Assembly (NCBI RefSeq): GCF_000807855.2
Contig: NZ_JRYR02000001.1
Span: forward strand, 4,569,892 to 4,633,891
DNA from: Flammeovirga pacifica
Lineage (GTDB): Bacteria > Bacteroidota > Bacteroidia > Cytophagales > Flammeovirgaceae
Length of the DNA: 64,000 bases
Direction of reading: 5' to 3'
The notes beneath the pieces are model-generated. The model was not told where the DNA came from. It made no database searches and worked only from the letters and a program-made list of their open reading frames with translations. A program made the translations under genes and the position numbers. Shown here one piece after another: positions 25,602 through 36,300 of this stretch; position 1 is the stretch's first letter, and the number at the start of each line of letters is the position of its first letter.

Positions 25602-25944
25602 TAATGCTCGAAGATGTACAAATTGATCCTATAGGTGGATTAAACTTCTTGATGACTACTTTCACCTTATGAACACTATCACCCCATTTATCATAAACAT
25701 CATTGACAATATTTTGACCTATGGTTTCCAATAATTTAGTGGAAATGTCCATATGGTTTTTGATAATCTCAAATAGTTCCATGTAATTAATGGTGTTATT
25801 GAGATTATCTTTTTTTGCGGCTTCAGAAAAATCAGTATCAACGCTAATATCTACACCGTATTTGTTACCAATTTTTCTTTCTTCTTCAAAGAACCCATGA
25901 TAAGCAAAAAATTCAAGCCCTTCTAATGCAATACTGTTTTTCAT
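25588..25944 (-). CDS. folB: Dihydroneopterin aldolase FolB
   Basis: Folate pathway enzyme forming 6-hydroxymethyl-dihydropterin. The 118-residue protein has FFAYHGFFEEERKIGNKYGVD, carrying the substrate-binding Glu; the NYMELFEII helix; and the C-terminal catalytic Lys region VVIKKFNPPIG. It is the last gene of a minus-strand cluster, 1 bp after the divIVA-like stop, and overlaps the end of the convergent MerR-type gene. Confidence 0.92.
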   Translation of the reverse strand: MKNSIALEGLEFFAYHGFFEEERKIGNKYGVDISVDTDFSEAAKKDNLNNTINYMELFEIIKNHMDISTKLLETIGQNIVNDVYDKWGDSVHKVKVVIKKFNPPIGSICTSSSITIEQ

Positions 25945-25945
25945 A

Positions 25946-26596
25946 TTATTCGTTTACAAGATTTAAATCTTCAAAGAAGCTAGTAGCCGTTGAGTTATCA
26001 ACACTAATCTTATCATTCATTTCTTTTGCTTTTTCCTTTTGAATTTTAACAGAAGATTGATCAGCGTGTGCCATATCCTTGATTGCTTTTAAACGTCTAG
26101 TTTCAGAAAGTGCTTTCTCAGCCATATCACTTAAAGCATCTAAAAGTTTATCAGAGTAATTATCGATGGCTTGATAATCACGTTTCATCATTTTAGTATC
26201 TTTTCTTAATTTATCCATATCATTACTATAGCGTTTTTTAGCTTCATGCATAGCATTATCCGCTCTCTCTTCCGCTTCTTTTAGGATAAATTCAGCTCTT
26301 TGTTTGGCTGTAGAAAGAATAGTATCTGCTTGTTTATCAACGTCTCTTAATGCAATTTTTTTTGCATTTTCTGCTGAATTGATACTATCGATCATTTTTT
26401 CTTCTAGACGTTCAAACTGTCCTAATCTTTTTTTATAGTCTTGAAGTTCAAGAATAAGATTTTCATTTGTTTCTCTTAATAATTCAATTTCTTTAGCTAC
26501 AGTATGTAAAAGTCTAGTTACATCTTTAGCGTCATATCCTCCAAAAATTTTCTTTTTGAAGTTTTTGTTAATTAAGTCGTTTGGTTCGATACTCAT
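25946..26596 (-). CDS. DivIVA-domain coiled-coil protein
   Basis: 216 residues. The N-terminal motif FKKKIFGGYDAKDVTRLL is the DivIVA lipid-binding start; a long charged coiled coil (about residues 30-165) follows, rich in AE, AKKR and KEAEERA heptads. DivIVA proteins mark negatively curved membrane at poles and septa and recruit partners. In Bacteroidota the role is poorly defined. It sits between small unknown genes and folB in one operon. Confidence 0.88.
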   Translation of the reverse strand: MSIEPNDLINKNFKKKIFGGYDAKDVTRLLHTVAKEIELLRETNENLILELQDYKKRLGQFERLEEKMIDSINSAENAKKIALRDVDKQADTILSTAKQRAEFILKEAEERADNAMHEAKKRYSNDMDKLRKDTKMMKRDYQAIDNYSDKLLDALSDMAEKALSETRRLKAIKDMAHADQSSVKIQKEKAKEMNDKISVDNSTATSFFEDLNLVNE

Positions 26597-26635
26597 GGTT
26601 TAATTTGTTAATTGAAGTAATAGAAGTTTCTCAAT

Positions 26636-26857
26636 TTAATCGTCTTCAATGCATTTTTCAAAGTTTTTTTCTAATTCTTGCCAATAATTTTCATCTGAGT
26701 CAGGGACTGCAATTACTTCATTGCCAGTTTGTACCCTCCAGTAATTTGAATTGTAAAGGCATTTTTTCTGATATTCTGATAACTTATTGTACTGGGCGAA
26801 ATTTTTATACTTTCCTCTTTCTGATAAAAGTTTCTGATATATTTCTTTGGTTTTCAT
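26636..26857 (-). CDS. Small unknown cytoplasmic protein
   Basis: 73 residues, no signal or membrane segment, rich in Lys, Tyr, Glu and Asn, probably helical. It overlaps the upstream gene by a single base (stop/start sharing), which indicates translational coupling and supports it as real. No family recognised. Confidence 0.65.
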   Translation of the reverse strand: MKTKEIYQKLLSERGKYKNFAQYNKLSEYQKKCLYNSNYWRVQTGNEVIAVPDSDENYWQELEKNFEKCIEDD

Positions 26858-27360
26858 TATTGAAATCCTCTATTTTTTAATTTTAAGCATTCAAATCCTA
26901 CCTCAAATATACCTTCTTCTATCCAAAATCCTGCTAATGTATCTTTATCAATTTGACGATATATTACTAAACCTTTGAAAGTATGTTCCTTGTCTTTGTA
27001 ATCAAAATGTACCACTAGAAAGTTTTTTATCACTTTACCTATGCCTTTCTGATATATATTGCTAATACCTACTGCCCAATCTAAATGGTATTGGTTGTCA
27101 TTTTTTTGAATTTGTAAGCTACCGCTATATTTGCTTTCTTCGTCCCAAGGGTTGTGCCCATCAACGGAATAATTTCCAATAGCGTCAATTTCTAGATTGG
27201 TATCAAACAAAGTGTTATTTAAAGAAGAATGGAGTTGAAAATAAGCAGTTTGTAGTAATGTAAATTGTTGCTCAATATTTTCATCATTGAATTCGTCGTT
27301 GATAAATTCAATGTGATGTCCTTTTTTAAAATATTGAATAATTTTTTTAATAAAATGCAT
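26857..27360 (-). CDS. Unknown 167-residue protein
   Basis: No signal peptide. The N-terminus is basic and amphipathic (FIKKIIQYFKKG), followed by a beta-rich domain with YSGSLQIQKNDNQYHLDW and a closing FWIEEGIFEVGFECL. I do not recognise the family. Its ATG directly follows the stop of the FadL-like gene with no gap, and its stop shares a base with the next start, so it is translationally coupled on both sides. Confidence 0.7.
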   Translation of the reverse strand: MHFIKKIIQYFKKGHHIEFINDEFNDENIEQQFTLLQTAYFQLHSSLNNTLFDTNLEIDAIGNYSVDGHNPWDEESKYSGSLQIQKNDNQYHLDWAVGISNIYQKGIGKVIKNFLVVHFDYKDKEHTFKGLVIYRQIDKDTLAGFWIEEGIFEVGFECLKLKNRGFQ

Positions 27361-28830
27361 TTAATCTCTGCCTATGTTGTAAGTAAACCCTAAGAATAGA
27401 CTTAAAGTGTGTTCTTTAATGCCCATTACATTATTTCTCTCTCCTTGTAAAACTAATCTTTGATCAGGAATAATTTCTTGAGGTTCTGAAAAATTAGCCA
27501 CTTGCTTAAGGTTTTTATCAAAGGCAAAGGAATATTGAAGACCAGCAATGATATCTGTTTTGAATATAGTAAACTGTCCTCCTAAGGTTGTGTGATATTG
27601 ATCGATAGAAAAAGAAGTGATTTCTGATGGATAACGATTGTCATAACCTCCTTTATAATTATCATACACAAAGTCAGTTCTAAATCCTGTCATCAATTCA
27701 ATTTCGTCTGCTAAGTTAACTCTATAACCGACAGCGATATTAGTAACATCATCATTTTGAGCATAGTAATCCAGCCAGTTGTTTGTTCTAATACCTAAGA
27801 TGTTATTAGTAACATAAGGTCCTGGTGGTTGGTCTGTTATTAATTTATATCGATCAATTGCTGCAAAGTATTCCGCAGTGAAATAAAATGAAGACTTTTC
27901 ACGTGCGTAGGTAGCTCCTAAAGCAATACTAAACGGGTCTTTAAAATTTGTAGGTAAATCTTCTTGAAATTCAGAAACTAACATATTAGGAAGTAAATCT
28001 CCATTTTGATTGTGGATATTTTGCATAGAAACTTCTCTGTAAATCTTTGAATCACCTAAATATCTAATCGAAGGAGATTGAACAGCTAACCCAAATTGCC
28101 AATTATTTAACTGATATTTTAGTCCTAATTTAAATAAAAGTCTTGAAGTATAACCTGTAATAGATTGTACATTTTTATATTGAGAAATATAGAATGAATC
28201 ATCATTATTAGTAGGGTCAGCAGAAAATGCTCTTGTTTGTATCTCATAATCATACTTAAAGCCAATATAAGAGTGGTATCCACTTATACCAACACTAAAT
28301 TTTTCATTAAACTTTTTAGCTATTCCAATACTTAACCAATAGTCTTCATAATCCATTCTGTAGTAATAGTCTGCAAGATAAATTTCATTACCATCTCTAC
28401 TTTTAATCAGATCTAATTCTAATGCATTTCGGCTTCTTAATTCTGAAGATACTTTATCTCTAGTAAAACTAGCCAATTCAATACTTGTACTTTTCCATCT
28501 TTTAGGTCTTAATAAAAAAGCGACAAATCGAGGTTGTACTTTAAAGTTCCAATCAGAATAACCATCTTCCTGTCCAAGTGCTTTTTCATAATCATAGATG
28601 TATAGGCTGAAAATATTAGCCGAAATAGCAAACTTTTGGTAATCAATATCCGCAATTTGTGCAGGATTATAGAAAATAGCGGTAATACCACTACCACCAC
28701 CAACAACGGCACCTGATAATAAACTCGCATCTGTATTGAAACTATTATTCCAGTGTCTATTAGATTGGGCCTGTACTAATAAAGCAGACAAAAGGAATGA
28801 AATTAAGATGAAAATAGATTTTTTTACCAT
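27361..28830 (-). CDS. FadL/OmpP1-like outer-membrane protein
   Basis: 489-residue exported barrel with a signal peptide ending near VQAQS. The segment SGAVVGGGSGITAIFYNPAQIAD matches the hatch/N-terminal region of FadL-type transporters (family OMPP1/FadL/TodX), and many amphipathic strands end in LSLFLGFTYNIG. Such proteins pass hydrophobic compounds across the outer membrane; the substrate here is unknown. It heads the five-gene minus-strand cluster through divIVA and folB. Confidence 0.8.
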   Translation of the reverse strand: MVKKSIFILISFLLSALLVQAQSNRHWNNSFNTDASLLSGAVVGGGSGITAIFYNPAQIADIDYQKFAISANIFSLYIYDYEKALGQEDGYSDWNFKVQPRFVAFLLRPKRWKSTSIELASFTRDKVSSELRSRNALELDLIKSRDGNEIYLADYYYRMDYEDYWLSIGIAKKFNEKFSVGISGYHSYIGFKYDYEIQTRAFSADPTNNDDSFYISQYKNVQSITGYTSRLLFKLGLKYQLNNWQFGLAVQSPSIRYLGDSKIYREVSMQNIHNQNGDLLPNMLVSEFQEDLPTNFKDPFSIALGATYAREKSSFYFTAEYFAAIDRYKLITDQPPGPYVTNNILGIRTNNWLDYYAQNDDVTNIAVGYRVNLADEIELMTGFRTDFVYDNYKGGYDNRYPSEITSFSIDQYHTTLGGQFTIFKTDIIAGLQYSFAFDKNLKQVANFSEPQEIIPDQRLVLQGERNNVMGIKEHTLSLFLGFTYNIGRD

Positions 28831-29098
28831 GAAAAGAAACAGATTATCTTTAAGCTATTTTGAGTGATTATTTCTAAAAGTAATCAATTAGATTTTTAAT
28901 TTTTTTAAAGTTAGTAAAATTGATTTAACATTTCTTTTTCAATATTCAAAAAGGTTCATTAATTTAATGTAAGTAATAAAAATTTAAAGTCTAAAAGAAT
29001 TATCATTAGAAGTCAGACTTTACTTTGTATTACTGATTAAACACTTAATACTCGATGTTTTTTTAAGTGTAAAGTTCAATCTAACTTATTACCTATCA

Positions 29099-29971
29099 AT
29101 GAATCTTCAAGTATTATTGAAGTGTTATTTATCTCTTCTCTTATTGGGAATTTCTTTTGCTGCATTTGCACAAGAAGAAAAACCACCTACGCTTAAAAAG
29201 CAACATTATTTTATTGCTGGAATCAATTATTCTCCAAGTACTAAATCTCAAGATTTAGCTTTTTCTCCTTTGACTTATAAAGGCAATGGAATAGGAGGTA
29301 CAGTAGGTTATTTACTTACTTCCGAAAATTTCGAATTTCTTTTCGATGGAGGTTTTGACTTTGGTATTTTATACACCGATTTATCAGGTATAACAGATTC
29401 TGGAGGAAATATTTTTTATAATGTACCTGCTCATATGCATGCTTTATGGAAAATAAACCCTGTATTAAGTTCAAAAAAGAACATGCATTTTAAAGTAGGT
29501 GGAGCTATTGATTTTTCTGGTAACTATCGAGGAAATTTTTCTTACACCAATTCATCTTTAAATTTTGAATATATAAGTGGTTTTGGATTAGCAACTCAAT
29601 TTTCATGGGATGTTTTTTATCAATCGTCAGGGAAATTTTTAAGAAAAAAGGATAGGAACCTGACTTTTGTTTGGAATTTTTCATTGCCATTGATGGGGAC
29701 ATATATTCGTCCTAGCTACAATACGATTAGTAATTTTACTACTGGAGCCAATTTTATTTCAGGTGAAGGGAAAAGTAATTTTGCTTTCATTGGTGATTTA
29801 GTACAGGTAAATTCAAGATTGGAATTCTATTATCATTTTCATAATAAAAATGCATTGAGATTTAATTATGTATGGAGGTATTATGGTGTGAATGAAGGAA
29901 GTAGTGGAACGTCGAAAGGTGCTAGCCACAGATTGGGAATTGCATTTATGTTTAATTTAACTGGGGAATAA
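29099..29971 (+). CDS. Outer-membrane beta-barrel protein, unknown family
   Basis: 290 residues with a signal peptide ending at about residue 24 (AAFAQ), then repeated amphipathic strands with many aromatic belts and a terminal strand HRLGIAFMFNL. No family recognised. It lies 5 bp before the S41 lipoprotein gene, so the two are co-transcribed and may work together at the cell surface. Confidence 0.75.
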   Translation: MNLQVLLKCYLSLLLLGISFAAFAQEEKPPTLKKQHYFIAGINYSPSTKSQDLAFSPLTYKGNGIGGTVGYLLTSENFEFLFDGGFDFGILYTDLSGITDSGGNIFYNVPAHMHALWKINPVLSSKKNMHFKVGGAIDFSGNYRGNFSYTNSSLNFEYISGFGLATQFSWDVFYQSSGKFLRKKDRNLTFVWNFSLPLMGTYIRPSYNTISNFTTGANFISGEGKSNFAFIGDLVQVNSRLEFYYHFHNKNALRFNYVWRYYGVNEGSSGTSKGASHRLGIAFMFNLTGE

Positions 29972-29976
29972 TTACG

Positions 29977-31074
29977 ATGAAAAAGATATTAAGTATTCTA
30001 ATCGGTTTTCTAGCCATGGTTGTTTTAAGCAGTTGCGAAAACCTATTTATAGAAAAAGATCCAACCTCTAATAATAGAGAGACATTTCGTTATTTATGGC
30101 AAAAAACAAATGATCAATATTCTTATTTTGAATTGAAAAATATTGATTGGGACAGTGTCTACAATGTTTATAACGGTATAATAACAGACAACATGCCTCA
30201 AGAAGAATTTTTTGGACATATGTTTGATATGATGGCTACTCTTAAAGATGGTCATGTAAATTTATATTCTCCTTTTAATGTTTCTCGATATCCTGAGTTA
30301 GCTGTTCCTGATTCTAATTACGATGTGAGAATTATTAGAGCTCATTATTTATCTGATTATTATGCCCAAACAGGTCCTTTAACGAATGATTTAATTCACA
30401 CCTATGATGATACAGGTGCTAAAGTACCTTTAGTTAAAGAAGTGAACGGTGAAAACAAAGGGATTTTATATGTCAGGTATAGTAGTTTTTCATCTATGAT
30501 TTCTAATTACGATATCGACTATATCATCACTCGTTATAGAAATGTTACTGAAGGGATGATTTTTGATGTGAGAAGTAATGGAGGAGGGTCCCCATTAAAT
30601 ATTTTTCAAATATGTAAACGTTTTATCCCACCAAGCTCTGGTACAATTACTTTATACCATAGTAGGAATAAAGTTGGGCCTGGTCCAAATGATTTTGATG
30701 AATGGATTCCTGCTGAAATTTCTCCCAAAGGATATCATTATCCCGGTAAAATTGTCATTTTGACGGATAGAGGTTGTTATAGTGCAACATCTTATTTTGC
30801 CACAGCAATTCAAGCTGTAAAAAAATTACATCCTGTAAAGATTATAGGTGTACCTACAGGTGGAGGTTTAGGAGCTCCAAGAGGAGGTCAATTACCTAAT
30901 GGATGGTATTATAGAATGTCTGTAACACAAACAAGGTCAGTTGATGGTGATACAGGATTTGAATTAGGCGTTCCTCCAGATATTGTTGTTACTCAACAAC
31001 CAGTTGATACACAGAAAAATAAGGATACACTTATTGAACGGGCCATTTTTGAGATCTTTGAAGGAACATGGTAA
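29977..31074 (+). CDS. S41-family peptidase lipoprotein
   Basis: 365 residues with a lipoprotein signal (VLSSC, Cys20). The region EEFFGHMFDMMATLKDGHVNLYSP and then FDVRSNGGGSPLN are typical of the C-terminal processing protease fold, and the nucleophile is likely Ser269 in DRGCYSATSYFA. There is no recognisable PDZ domain between the helical N-terminus and the core, unlike CtpA. TGGGLGAPRGGQLPNG near the end completes the fold. It is anchored in the outer or inner membrane, in an operon with the preceding barrel. Confidence 0.87.
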   Translation: MKKILSILIGFLAMVVLSSCENLFIEKDPTSNNRETFRYLWQKTNDQYSYFELKNIDWDSVYNVYNGIITDNMPQEEFFGHMFDMMATLKDGHVNLYSPFNVSRYPELAVPDSNYDVRIIRAHYLSDYYAQTGPLTNDLIHTYDDTGAKVPLVKEVNGENKGILYVRYSSFSSMISNYDIDYIITRYRNVTEGMIFDVRSNGGGSPLNIFQICKRFIPPSSGTITLYHSRNKVGPGPNDFDEWIPAEISPKGYHYPGKIVILTDRGCYSATSYFATAIQAVKKLHPVKIIGVPTGGGLGAPRGGQLPNGWYYRMSVTQTRSVDGDTGFELGVPPDIVVTQQPVDTQKNKDTLIERAIFEIFEGTW

Positions 31075-31188
31075 AGGCTTTTTTTTATAATTTTATGTAA
31101 CATAAATTTTGTATTATCCGTATATAAGAGTGCGAATAATACTAAAACATATACTGTCTAACCACAGTAAAGATCCAAATCTAAGAGG

Positions 31189-31220
31189 ACGCAACTTATG
31201 AAAATAAGTTGCGTTTTTTT
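31189..31220 (+). terminator. Rho-independent terminator
   Basis: ACGCAACTTA (31189-31198) and TAAGTTGCGT (31205-31214) with a 6-nt loop and following T run. It ends the barrel-S41 operon, or a short separate transcript. Confidence 0.9.
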
Positions 31221-31323
31221 TATTTATGAATTTCATCATTAAGCACATACTGTAGTACTACTTTTATGATTCAAATTGTGAGAACTATTGATAACTATTT
31301 TGGAATGAGTAGTCATAGATAAT

Positions 31324-31353
31324 AAAAAAGCCACTTCAAATTAATGAAGTGGC
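31324..31353 (-). terminator. Minus-strand terminator of the E2 gene
   Basis: AGCCACTTCA (31329-31338) and TGAAGTGGCT (31344-31353), loop 5 nt, with the T run on the minus strand (A run 31324-31329). Confidence 0.88.
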
Positions 31354-31407
31354 TAAATATATATAGCGATTAAACTATTTTCATCTTAATTGCTTGGCAA
31401 AGTCGAA

Positions 31408-33075
31408 TTAGATAAGGATTCTAACAGGATCCTCAAGTAAACCTTTTAGGGTCTTCAAGAATGCTGCACCAATAGCACCATCTACAGATCTGTGGTCACA
31501 TGTAAGAGTAATCTTCATGATATTACCAGGAACAATCTGTCCGTTTTTGACAACAGGTACTTGTTTGATGCCACCTACTGCAAGAATACAAGAAGCAGGA
31601 GCATTAATGATAGAAGTGAATTGCTCAATGCCAAACATACCTAAGTTAGATATAGTAAATGTAGCACCAGACATTTCATCTAAGCCAAGTTTTTTATCTT
31701 TTGCCTTACCCGCCATTTCTTTTACTGTAGAAGAAATTTGAGATAATGACATCATATCAGTATGTCTGATTACAGGAACAACTAAACCATCAGGAATAGC
31801 AACTGCAACACCAACATTAATATGATTTGCTAATTTGATTACATCATCTTCAACGATTGAGTTAACCATAGGGTGCATCTTTAATGATGTCGCAACGGCT
31901 TTAACTACCATATCGTTAAATGAAATCTTAACCTCAGCAATTTCGTTCATAGACTTTCTAGCGGCCATAGCCTTGTCCATATCGATATCCATAGTCAAGT
32001 AGAAGTGCGGAGCACCAAACTGACTTGAAGTTAAGTTTCTAGCAATAGCTTTACGCATACTGCTCATTGGCTCATCGTTGAAGCTTTCAACGCCAACAGG
32101 TGCAGCAGCAGCTGGAGTAGCGGCAGCAGCAACAGGAGTTGGAGAAGGTACATATGCCTCAACATCTCTCTTAATTACTCTACCATGCTCACCAGAACCA
32201 GGAATCATAGCAATATTAAAACCTCTATCATCAGCCATTTTCTTAGCTAAAGGAGAAGCAAATACTCTTTTGCCATCATGTTCAGGAGCTGGAGCAGCAT
32301 CTCTAGATTGAGCTACTGCAGGAGCAGATGGTGCTGCTTTTGGTGCCGGAGCAGCAGCAGGTTTTGCAGCTGGAGCTTCAGCCTTAGGAGCTGGAGCCGG
32401 AGCAGCCTCAGCAGGTGCTGCAGCATTTTGCTCTTCAGCTTTTAATAGTGTTTGGAAGTCGGCTCCATCTTCACCGATGATAGCAATTACTCCATCAACA
32501 GGAACAGAACCACCATCTTCAACAGCAACGTACAATAGTTTACCTTCGTCGTAAGACTCTAGTTCCATTGTAGCTTTGTCAGTTTGAACTTCAGCAAGAA
32601 TATCACCTGCATTTACTTCATCACCAACTTTCATTAACCATTGAGAAATTGTACCATCAGTCATTGTATCTGACATTTTTGGCATTTTTACTACTGTTGC
32701 ATTGATACCAGAGACATCAATTGCTTCAGCAGCAGGGGCTGCAGCCGGTGCAGGTGCTTCTTCAGCAGCAGGTGCTGGAGCACTTTCAGCTGGTGCAGCG
32801 GATGTATTTCCGTTAAGAAGAGATTGATAGTCTTCACCCTCTTCACCAACAATTGCAATAATTCCATCAACAGGTACAGCCTGTTTTTCTTCGACAGCGA
32901 TATATAATAAAACACCGTCTTCGTAGTTTTCGAGTTCCATAGTGGCTTTATCTGTTTCCACTTCAGCGATAACATCGCCAGATGAAATCTCATCTCCTAC
33001 TTTTACTAACCAAGATGCGATCACGCCCTCTGTCATTGTATCTGACATTTTGGGCATTCTGATTACTTCTGCCAT
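31408..33075 (-). CDS. aceF: Dihydrolipoamide acetyltransferase (E2) of pyruvate dehydrogenase
   Basis: E2 core of the pyruvate dehydrogenase complex; transfers acetyl groups from lipoyl arms to CoA. Two N-terminal lipoyl domains are present, with lipoyl-lysines Lys43 and Lys167, both in TDKATMELE. They are joined by Ala/Pro-rich linkers. A peripheral-subunit-binding domain follows (ASPLAKKMADDRGFNIAMI), then the acyltransferase domain ending with the catalytic DHRSVDGA (His528, Asp532). The 555-residue length fits. E1 and E3 genes are not in the window, so it is expressed alone. The alternative 2-oxoglutarate E2 usually has one lipoyl domain. Confidence 0.93.
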   Translation of the reverse strand: MAEVIRMPKMSDTMTEGVIASWLVKVGDEISSGDVIAEVETDKATMELENYEDGVLLYIAVEEKQAVPVDGIIAIVGEEGEDYQSLLNGNTSAAPAESAPAPAAEEAPAPAAAPAAEAIDVSGINATVVKMPKMSDTMTDGTISQWLMKVGDEVNAGDILAEVQTDKATMELESYDEGKLLYVAVEDGGSVPVDGVIAIIGEDGADFQTLLKAEEQNAAAPAEAAPAPAPKAEAPAAKPAAAPAPKAAPSAPAVAQSRDAAPAPEHDGKRVFASPLAKKMADDRGFNIAMIPGSGEHGRVIKRDVEAYVPSPTPVAAAATPAAAAPVGVESFNDEPMSSMRKAIARNLTSSQFGAPHFYLTMDIDMDKAMAARKSMNEIAEVKISFNDMVVKAVATSLKMHPMVNSIVEDDVIKLANHINVGVAVAIPDGLVVPVIRHTDMMSLSQISSTVKEMAGKAKDKKLGLDEMSGATFTISNLGMFGIEQFTSIINAPASCILAVGGIKQVPVVKNGQIVPGNIMKITLTCDHRSVDGAIGAAFLKTLKGLLEDPVRILI

Positions 33076-33382
33076 AATCTAATTAAGACTCTAATTTTGT
33101 TTGTCTTTACATTTTTCGTTTTCGTGCCAAAAATAAACAGAAATTTTAAATATTATGTAAAGTTTAGAGATTTGTATTCATTTAAATTTAGATGTTTTCA
33201 ATTTAGATGAACTTTTTAGGCTTTTCTTACGTTCATTTTCATTTTTTTTATTAATTTGAATAAAGCTAAGCTCTTGAAATTTTACTCTTACATTAACTTG
33301 GATTATTACAATTGCTTGTTGACTCTTTAGAACATTATGTGGCAGACTTTTATAACTTCTTCAAAAAATCTGGCTTACTCAA
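33076..33382. other. 307-bp divergent intergenic region
   Basis: It separates the divergent E2 and TolB-like genes. It holds a direct repeat AATTTAGATG at 33185-33194 and 33200-33209 (15-bp spacing) and otherwise AT-rich sequence. No ORF, RNA or clear -33/-7 pair was seen. Confidence 0.45.
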
Positions 33383-36300
33383 ATGAGGACATATACTATG
33401 CAACTACATATAAGTAGAACTCTATCAATATTATTTCTATTCATGACTTCGATGGTAAATGCACAACATTTTTTCCATTTAGATAAGTTTGGAAAAAACC
33501 GTGTTCAATACGAAGTATTCGATTGGAGTTATATAGAAACAGAACACTTTGAACTTTATTATTACGGTTATGGTATCACCATTGCTAAAATTGCAGGTGA
33601 AATCGCCGAAAGCGAATATCAGTACCTAACAGAAACAATTGGTCATGCACCTTTTTATAAAACTAAAATACTAGTTTATAATTCTATTCAAGATTTAAGA
33701 CAAAGTAATATTGGTTTATTTCAACAGGGATATGCCGCTACGGGTCAAACTAATTTTATTCGTTCTGAAGTAGAAGTATCTTTTAGTGGAAGTAAAGAAA
33801 TATTTGAAGAAGAAGTAAAAAGAGCAATATCTGATGCATTTATTTTTGAAATGATGTACGGTGGTTCTTTAAAAGACATGATCAAATCTTCTTATTTATT
33901 GAATTTACCCAATTGGTTCGTGGTTGGAGCGTCTGACTATATTGCTAGAGGGTGGTCTAGAGAGATGGATGATATGGTCAGAGATTTCTTTTCGAGACAC
34001 CCAGACAAATTTCCTAATATTAGATACATAGAAGGTGATGATGCTCGTATTGTGGGACAATCTATATGGAATTACTTGGTAGAGACCTATGGTAAAAGTA
34101 ATATGGCTAGTACTTTAAACCTCACGAAAATTATCCGGGATGAAAAAGTTTCCATTCAAAATACTTTAGGTATTTCTTATGAAGAATTTATAGAAGGTTG
34201 GAAACAATTTTATTTGAATGAACATGAAACGTTAAATAAATCGTACAAAGACATTGATCCAAAAAATAGGATTAAACGAAATAGAAAATCAAGGATATAT
34301 AATAAAGTTAATTACAATCCTAGTGGTACAAAAGTAGCGTATACTGAAAACGATAATGGAAAGTATAAAATCAATATTTTTGACCTTGAGAAAAAGAAAA
34401 ATCAAACAGTATTTAAAAGTGGTTACAAAGTAGTCAACCAGCAAATAGATTATGATGTACCGTTAGTAGATTGGATTACTGATGAAGAACTAGTGATTTT
34501 CTCTCAGAAAAAAGGCAATAATTTCATGTGGATATATAACGTATCCAAAGGTGGCTTCAATACATTTTTTAGATACCTAAAACGTAAGATTGAATTTAAA
34601 TTTGATCATATTAATGATGTATCAGTTTCTCCTGATGGTAAAAGAATTGTTATGAGTGCCGAAAGGAGAGGACAAACGGATATCTATGAACATAATATAG
34701 CTCGACGAAGAACCCGTCAGATAACAAAAGATTACTATGACGATCTTTCTCCGTCATATATGAATAATAGTAACGATATTATTTTTAGTTCAAATAGAAC
34801 GAATGACTCAACAAAATCGAAAAAAGGGAATATTGAAGATATTACTTCTACATTCAATTTATATAAGTACGATAAGAGCAAACCAACAGAGCTTAATAGG
34901 TTAACTAATAATTTGGGGAAAGATATAAAACCTCAGATGGTGAATGATACTACTATTCTCTTTTTAAGTGATAGAAAAGGTATTACCAACTTCTTTTCTT
35001 ATGACTTAACGGATTCTCTAACGAGACAAGTGTCTAATTTTAAATATAGTATCAAAGACTTTACTGTTAGTGGCCAAAGAGTTTCTTTTATTGCTTATAG
35101 TGACGAAAAGGAACACATGTATGAGGGGCGCATCAACCCTAATAAAAATGTATTCACTCCTAAGACTCGTCGTCAACAGATCATGGATCTTAGAGAACTA
35201 AGAGCATTAAAGAAGAAAAGACAGTTACAAAGAAAACGACAAGAAGAAGAAGATAAACGCATGGCGTTATTCAGAGAACAACAACGTCAGAAGGAATTGA
35301 AAAGAGTTCAAGACTCTATTTATGAAGCGAAGTTAGCCGAGGAGTTTCTAGCAGAAACCAATGATACTACGGTTACAAATTCGATTACATGGGAAGACGA
35401 GGACTCTGTTATTCAAGTACAAGAAAAGGTGACATTGGAAGAAGCTAATAATGAATTAGTGATCAAAGAGGAGGATAAAGAAATTGATGTTGATCCAATG
35501 GATGAAGAAATTGATTTTGAAAATTTCACTTTCATAACATCAAGGGAAAAAGAAAAAGAAACGGATAATAATTTATTACCTAATCAACCGACTTATTCTG
35601 ATACACCAACTGAAGCTAATACAGATGATTATAAGTTCTTCTCTTATAGTAAAAACAAACGAGATGCTTTTTGGTCAAAATATAACGAACGCTTAAAAGC
35701 GAAAAGTGATGCCACTAAAAAGAAATCGATGTTTACTAAATCAAGAGATTATGAAACTCGTTTTTCTGTAGATGGTTTCAATACAAATATGCGTTTTGAC
35801 CCATTGTATGGTTCTGGATTACAATTTGAAGTGATGATGACAGATGCTATGGAAAATCATAAAATTAATGCAGGTTTGTTCGGTACATTCTCTTTAGATA
35901 ATGGTAATTTCTTTGCAGAATATTTATACCTAAAAAGAAGAGTAGATTTCAGTATTAGATATGAGAGGAACGCTTTAGAAATTGAACAAAGATTACAAAA
36001 GTATTCTAAGTCGTATTATGAAGGGGGAATGTCATTACCAATAAGCATTAGAAGTAGAATTGAGGTTCAGCCATTCTTAGCTTTCACAAGATATACAGAT
36101 ACTTCTTTACAACCTGGTCTTTCTGTTCCTGATGTTAAGAGAAGCTGGACAGGTTTTAATGTGGAATATGTATTTGATAACAGTCTTGAGAGGGGAAAGA
36201 ACATGTTGATTGGTACTAGAGCAAAGATCAGATATGAAAATTATGTTGGTTTAAATAGTGAATCTTTTTCTTTTCAAAATTTGAGTTTTGATGTGAGAAG

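Larger units (their letters stand above)
31075..31407. other. 333-bp intergenic region with two terminators and a palindrome
   Basis: It contains a 15-bp inverted repeat TTTATG-taa-CATAAA at 31092-31106, which could be an operator or chance in AT-rich DNA. A plus-strand terminator lies at 31189-31220 and a minus-strand terminator at 31324-31353. No ORF is convincing. The plus terminator is 115 bp beyond the S41 stop. Confidence 0.5.

Noticed and set aside
32691-32993. 100-codon minus-strand frame within the E2 gene
   Set aside because: Out-of-frame reading of the lipoyl and Ala/Pro-rich linker DNA; the real E2 frame carries all domains.
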